5,157 nt of DNA from NCBI GenBank assembly GCA_903930195.1, contig CAIYXH010000111.1, forward strand, positions 1-5,157. The letters run 5' to 3'. The DNA comes from an uncultured Actinomycetes bacterium. Lineage in GTDB: Bacteria > Actinomycetota > Thermoleophilia > Gaiellales > Gaiellaceae. Below, one piece after another: positions 4,712-5,157 of the stretch (the stretch's first letter is position 1; every line of letters begins with the position of its first letter). The position numbers and the translations under genes were made by a program. Under the pieces are notes generated by a model. That model saw nothing but the letters and a program-made list of their open reading frames with translations. It was not told the origin of the DNA and did no database searches.

Positions 4712-5157
4712 CACCTGGCCCGCACGGACGTCCGCCTGCCCCGTGAGCTCGAGCTCGGTCAGGGCCGCGGCGACCGCCGCCGCGGCGAGCCCCGTAGCCG
4801 CAGCGATCTCGTCAGCCGTCCCGGCTCCCCTGTCGATCGCGGCCAGCACCGCGGCCGCAGTCGAACCCGCTGGAGGCTCGTCGCCGGCGGTCGGCGCACG
4901 GTCGACGCCCAACGCGTCGAGGAGATCGTCGGCGCAGGTCACCGGCGTCGCGCCGAGACGGAGGAGCGCGTTGGTGCCGCTGCTCAGCGCAGAGGTGATC
5001 TCGCCGGGGACGGCGAGGACGTCGCGACCCTCGTCGAGGGCGAAGTCGGCGGTGATGAGGGCGCCGCTCCGCTCCCGCGCCTCGACGACGAGCGTCGCCT
5101 CGGCCAGGCCGGAGATGATCCGATTGCGCGCCGGGAAGCGCCACGGGGCCGGTGTAA
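4703..5157 (-). CDS. dprA: DNA-processing protein DprA (Smf), 5'-partial: C-terminal 150 residues
   Basis: DprA binds incoming single-stranded DNA in natural transformation and loads RecA; it is also widely kept in bacteria not known to be competent. The coding frame enters from the right edge (first full codon at 5155) and ends at TGA 4705-4703. The visible start, WRFPARNRIISGLAEATLVV, is the hallmark of the DprA Rossmann-like core, followed by EARERSGALITADFALDEGR, VLAVPGEI and the SGTNALLRLGATPV stretch that closes the fold. After a Pro/Ala/Gly-rich linker, a small C-terminal domain of about 60 residues (DEIAAATGLAAAAVAAALTELELTG) looks like the winged helix found at the end of many DprA proteins. 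The real start lies outside the window; the internal GTG at 4942 is only a Val codon. The oxidase gene starts 24 bases after the stop on the same strand and in the same frame, suggesting a shared transcript. Confidence 0.95.
   Translation of the reverse strand, partial: TPAPWRFPARNRIISGLAEATLVVEARERSGALITADFALDEGRDVLAVPGEITSALSSGTNALLRLGATPVTCADDLLDALGVDRAPTAGDEPPAGSTAAAVLAAIDRGAGTADEIAAATGLAAAAVAAALTELELTGQADVRAGQVRR

Noticed and set aside
4812..5144. 110-codon minus-strand frame as a separate gene
   Set aside because: It is a shifted reading of dprA. The true frame shows unmistakable DprA motifs through the same bases.

Overview
The window is about 70% G+C by eye, with G or C in nearly every third codon position and GTG as the usual start. 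Together with the protein families present, this suggests a high-GC actinobacterium, possibly of the Thermoleophilia (Solirubrobacterales/Gaiellales) type. That placement is inference; no marker gene for taxonomy is present. Both ends cut through genes.

Plus strand, 1-3423: a tightly packed operon for a three-subunit proton-translocating NAD(P)+ transhydrogenase. It holds pntAA (the NAD(H)-binding domain I, 5' end cut off by the window), pntAB (the small membrane subunit) and pntB (the membrane domain plus the NADP(H)-binding domain III). They are followed by a gene of the ornithine cyclodeaminase/mu-crystallin family. Each of the three junctions is a 4-base GTGA overlap, so the four genes are probably translationally coupled. 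The enzyme exchanges hydride between NAD(H) and NADP(H) at the membrane, using the proton gradient. The last gene is probably an NAD(P)-linked amino or imino acid dehydrogenase/reductase rather than a true ornithine cyclodeaminase. As read here, pntAA lacks about 16 residues containing the glycine-rich NAD-binding loop, a clean in-frame gap at a point where a short direct repeat would be expected. This is the most striking observation in the window.

Intergenic, 3424-3533: a compact region between convergent genes holds three successive hairpins built from shared motifs (CTGTCCC three times, AGACC four times, GGTCAGACC twice). The third runs over the stop codon of the minus-strand gene. None has a T-tract. 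It looks like a REP-like repeat cluster that may also act as a bidirectional terminator.

Minus strand, 5157-3534: the C-terminal 150 codons of dprA (DNA-processing protein for natural transformation/recombination), then a DAO-type FAD-dependent amine or amino acid oxidase 24 bases downstream. The oxidase is split by a single missing base near 4044-4048. Both halves are otherwise well conserved, so this is either a very recent mutation or a sequencing/assembly error.

I see no RNA genes, CRISPR array, insertion sequence or integrase, and no sign of a wholly new system. What deserves a second look is the pntAA loop deletion, the oxidase frameshift, the hairpin cluster, and the dehydrogenase fused into the pnt operon.
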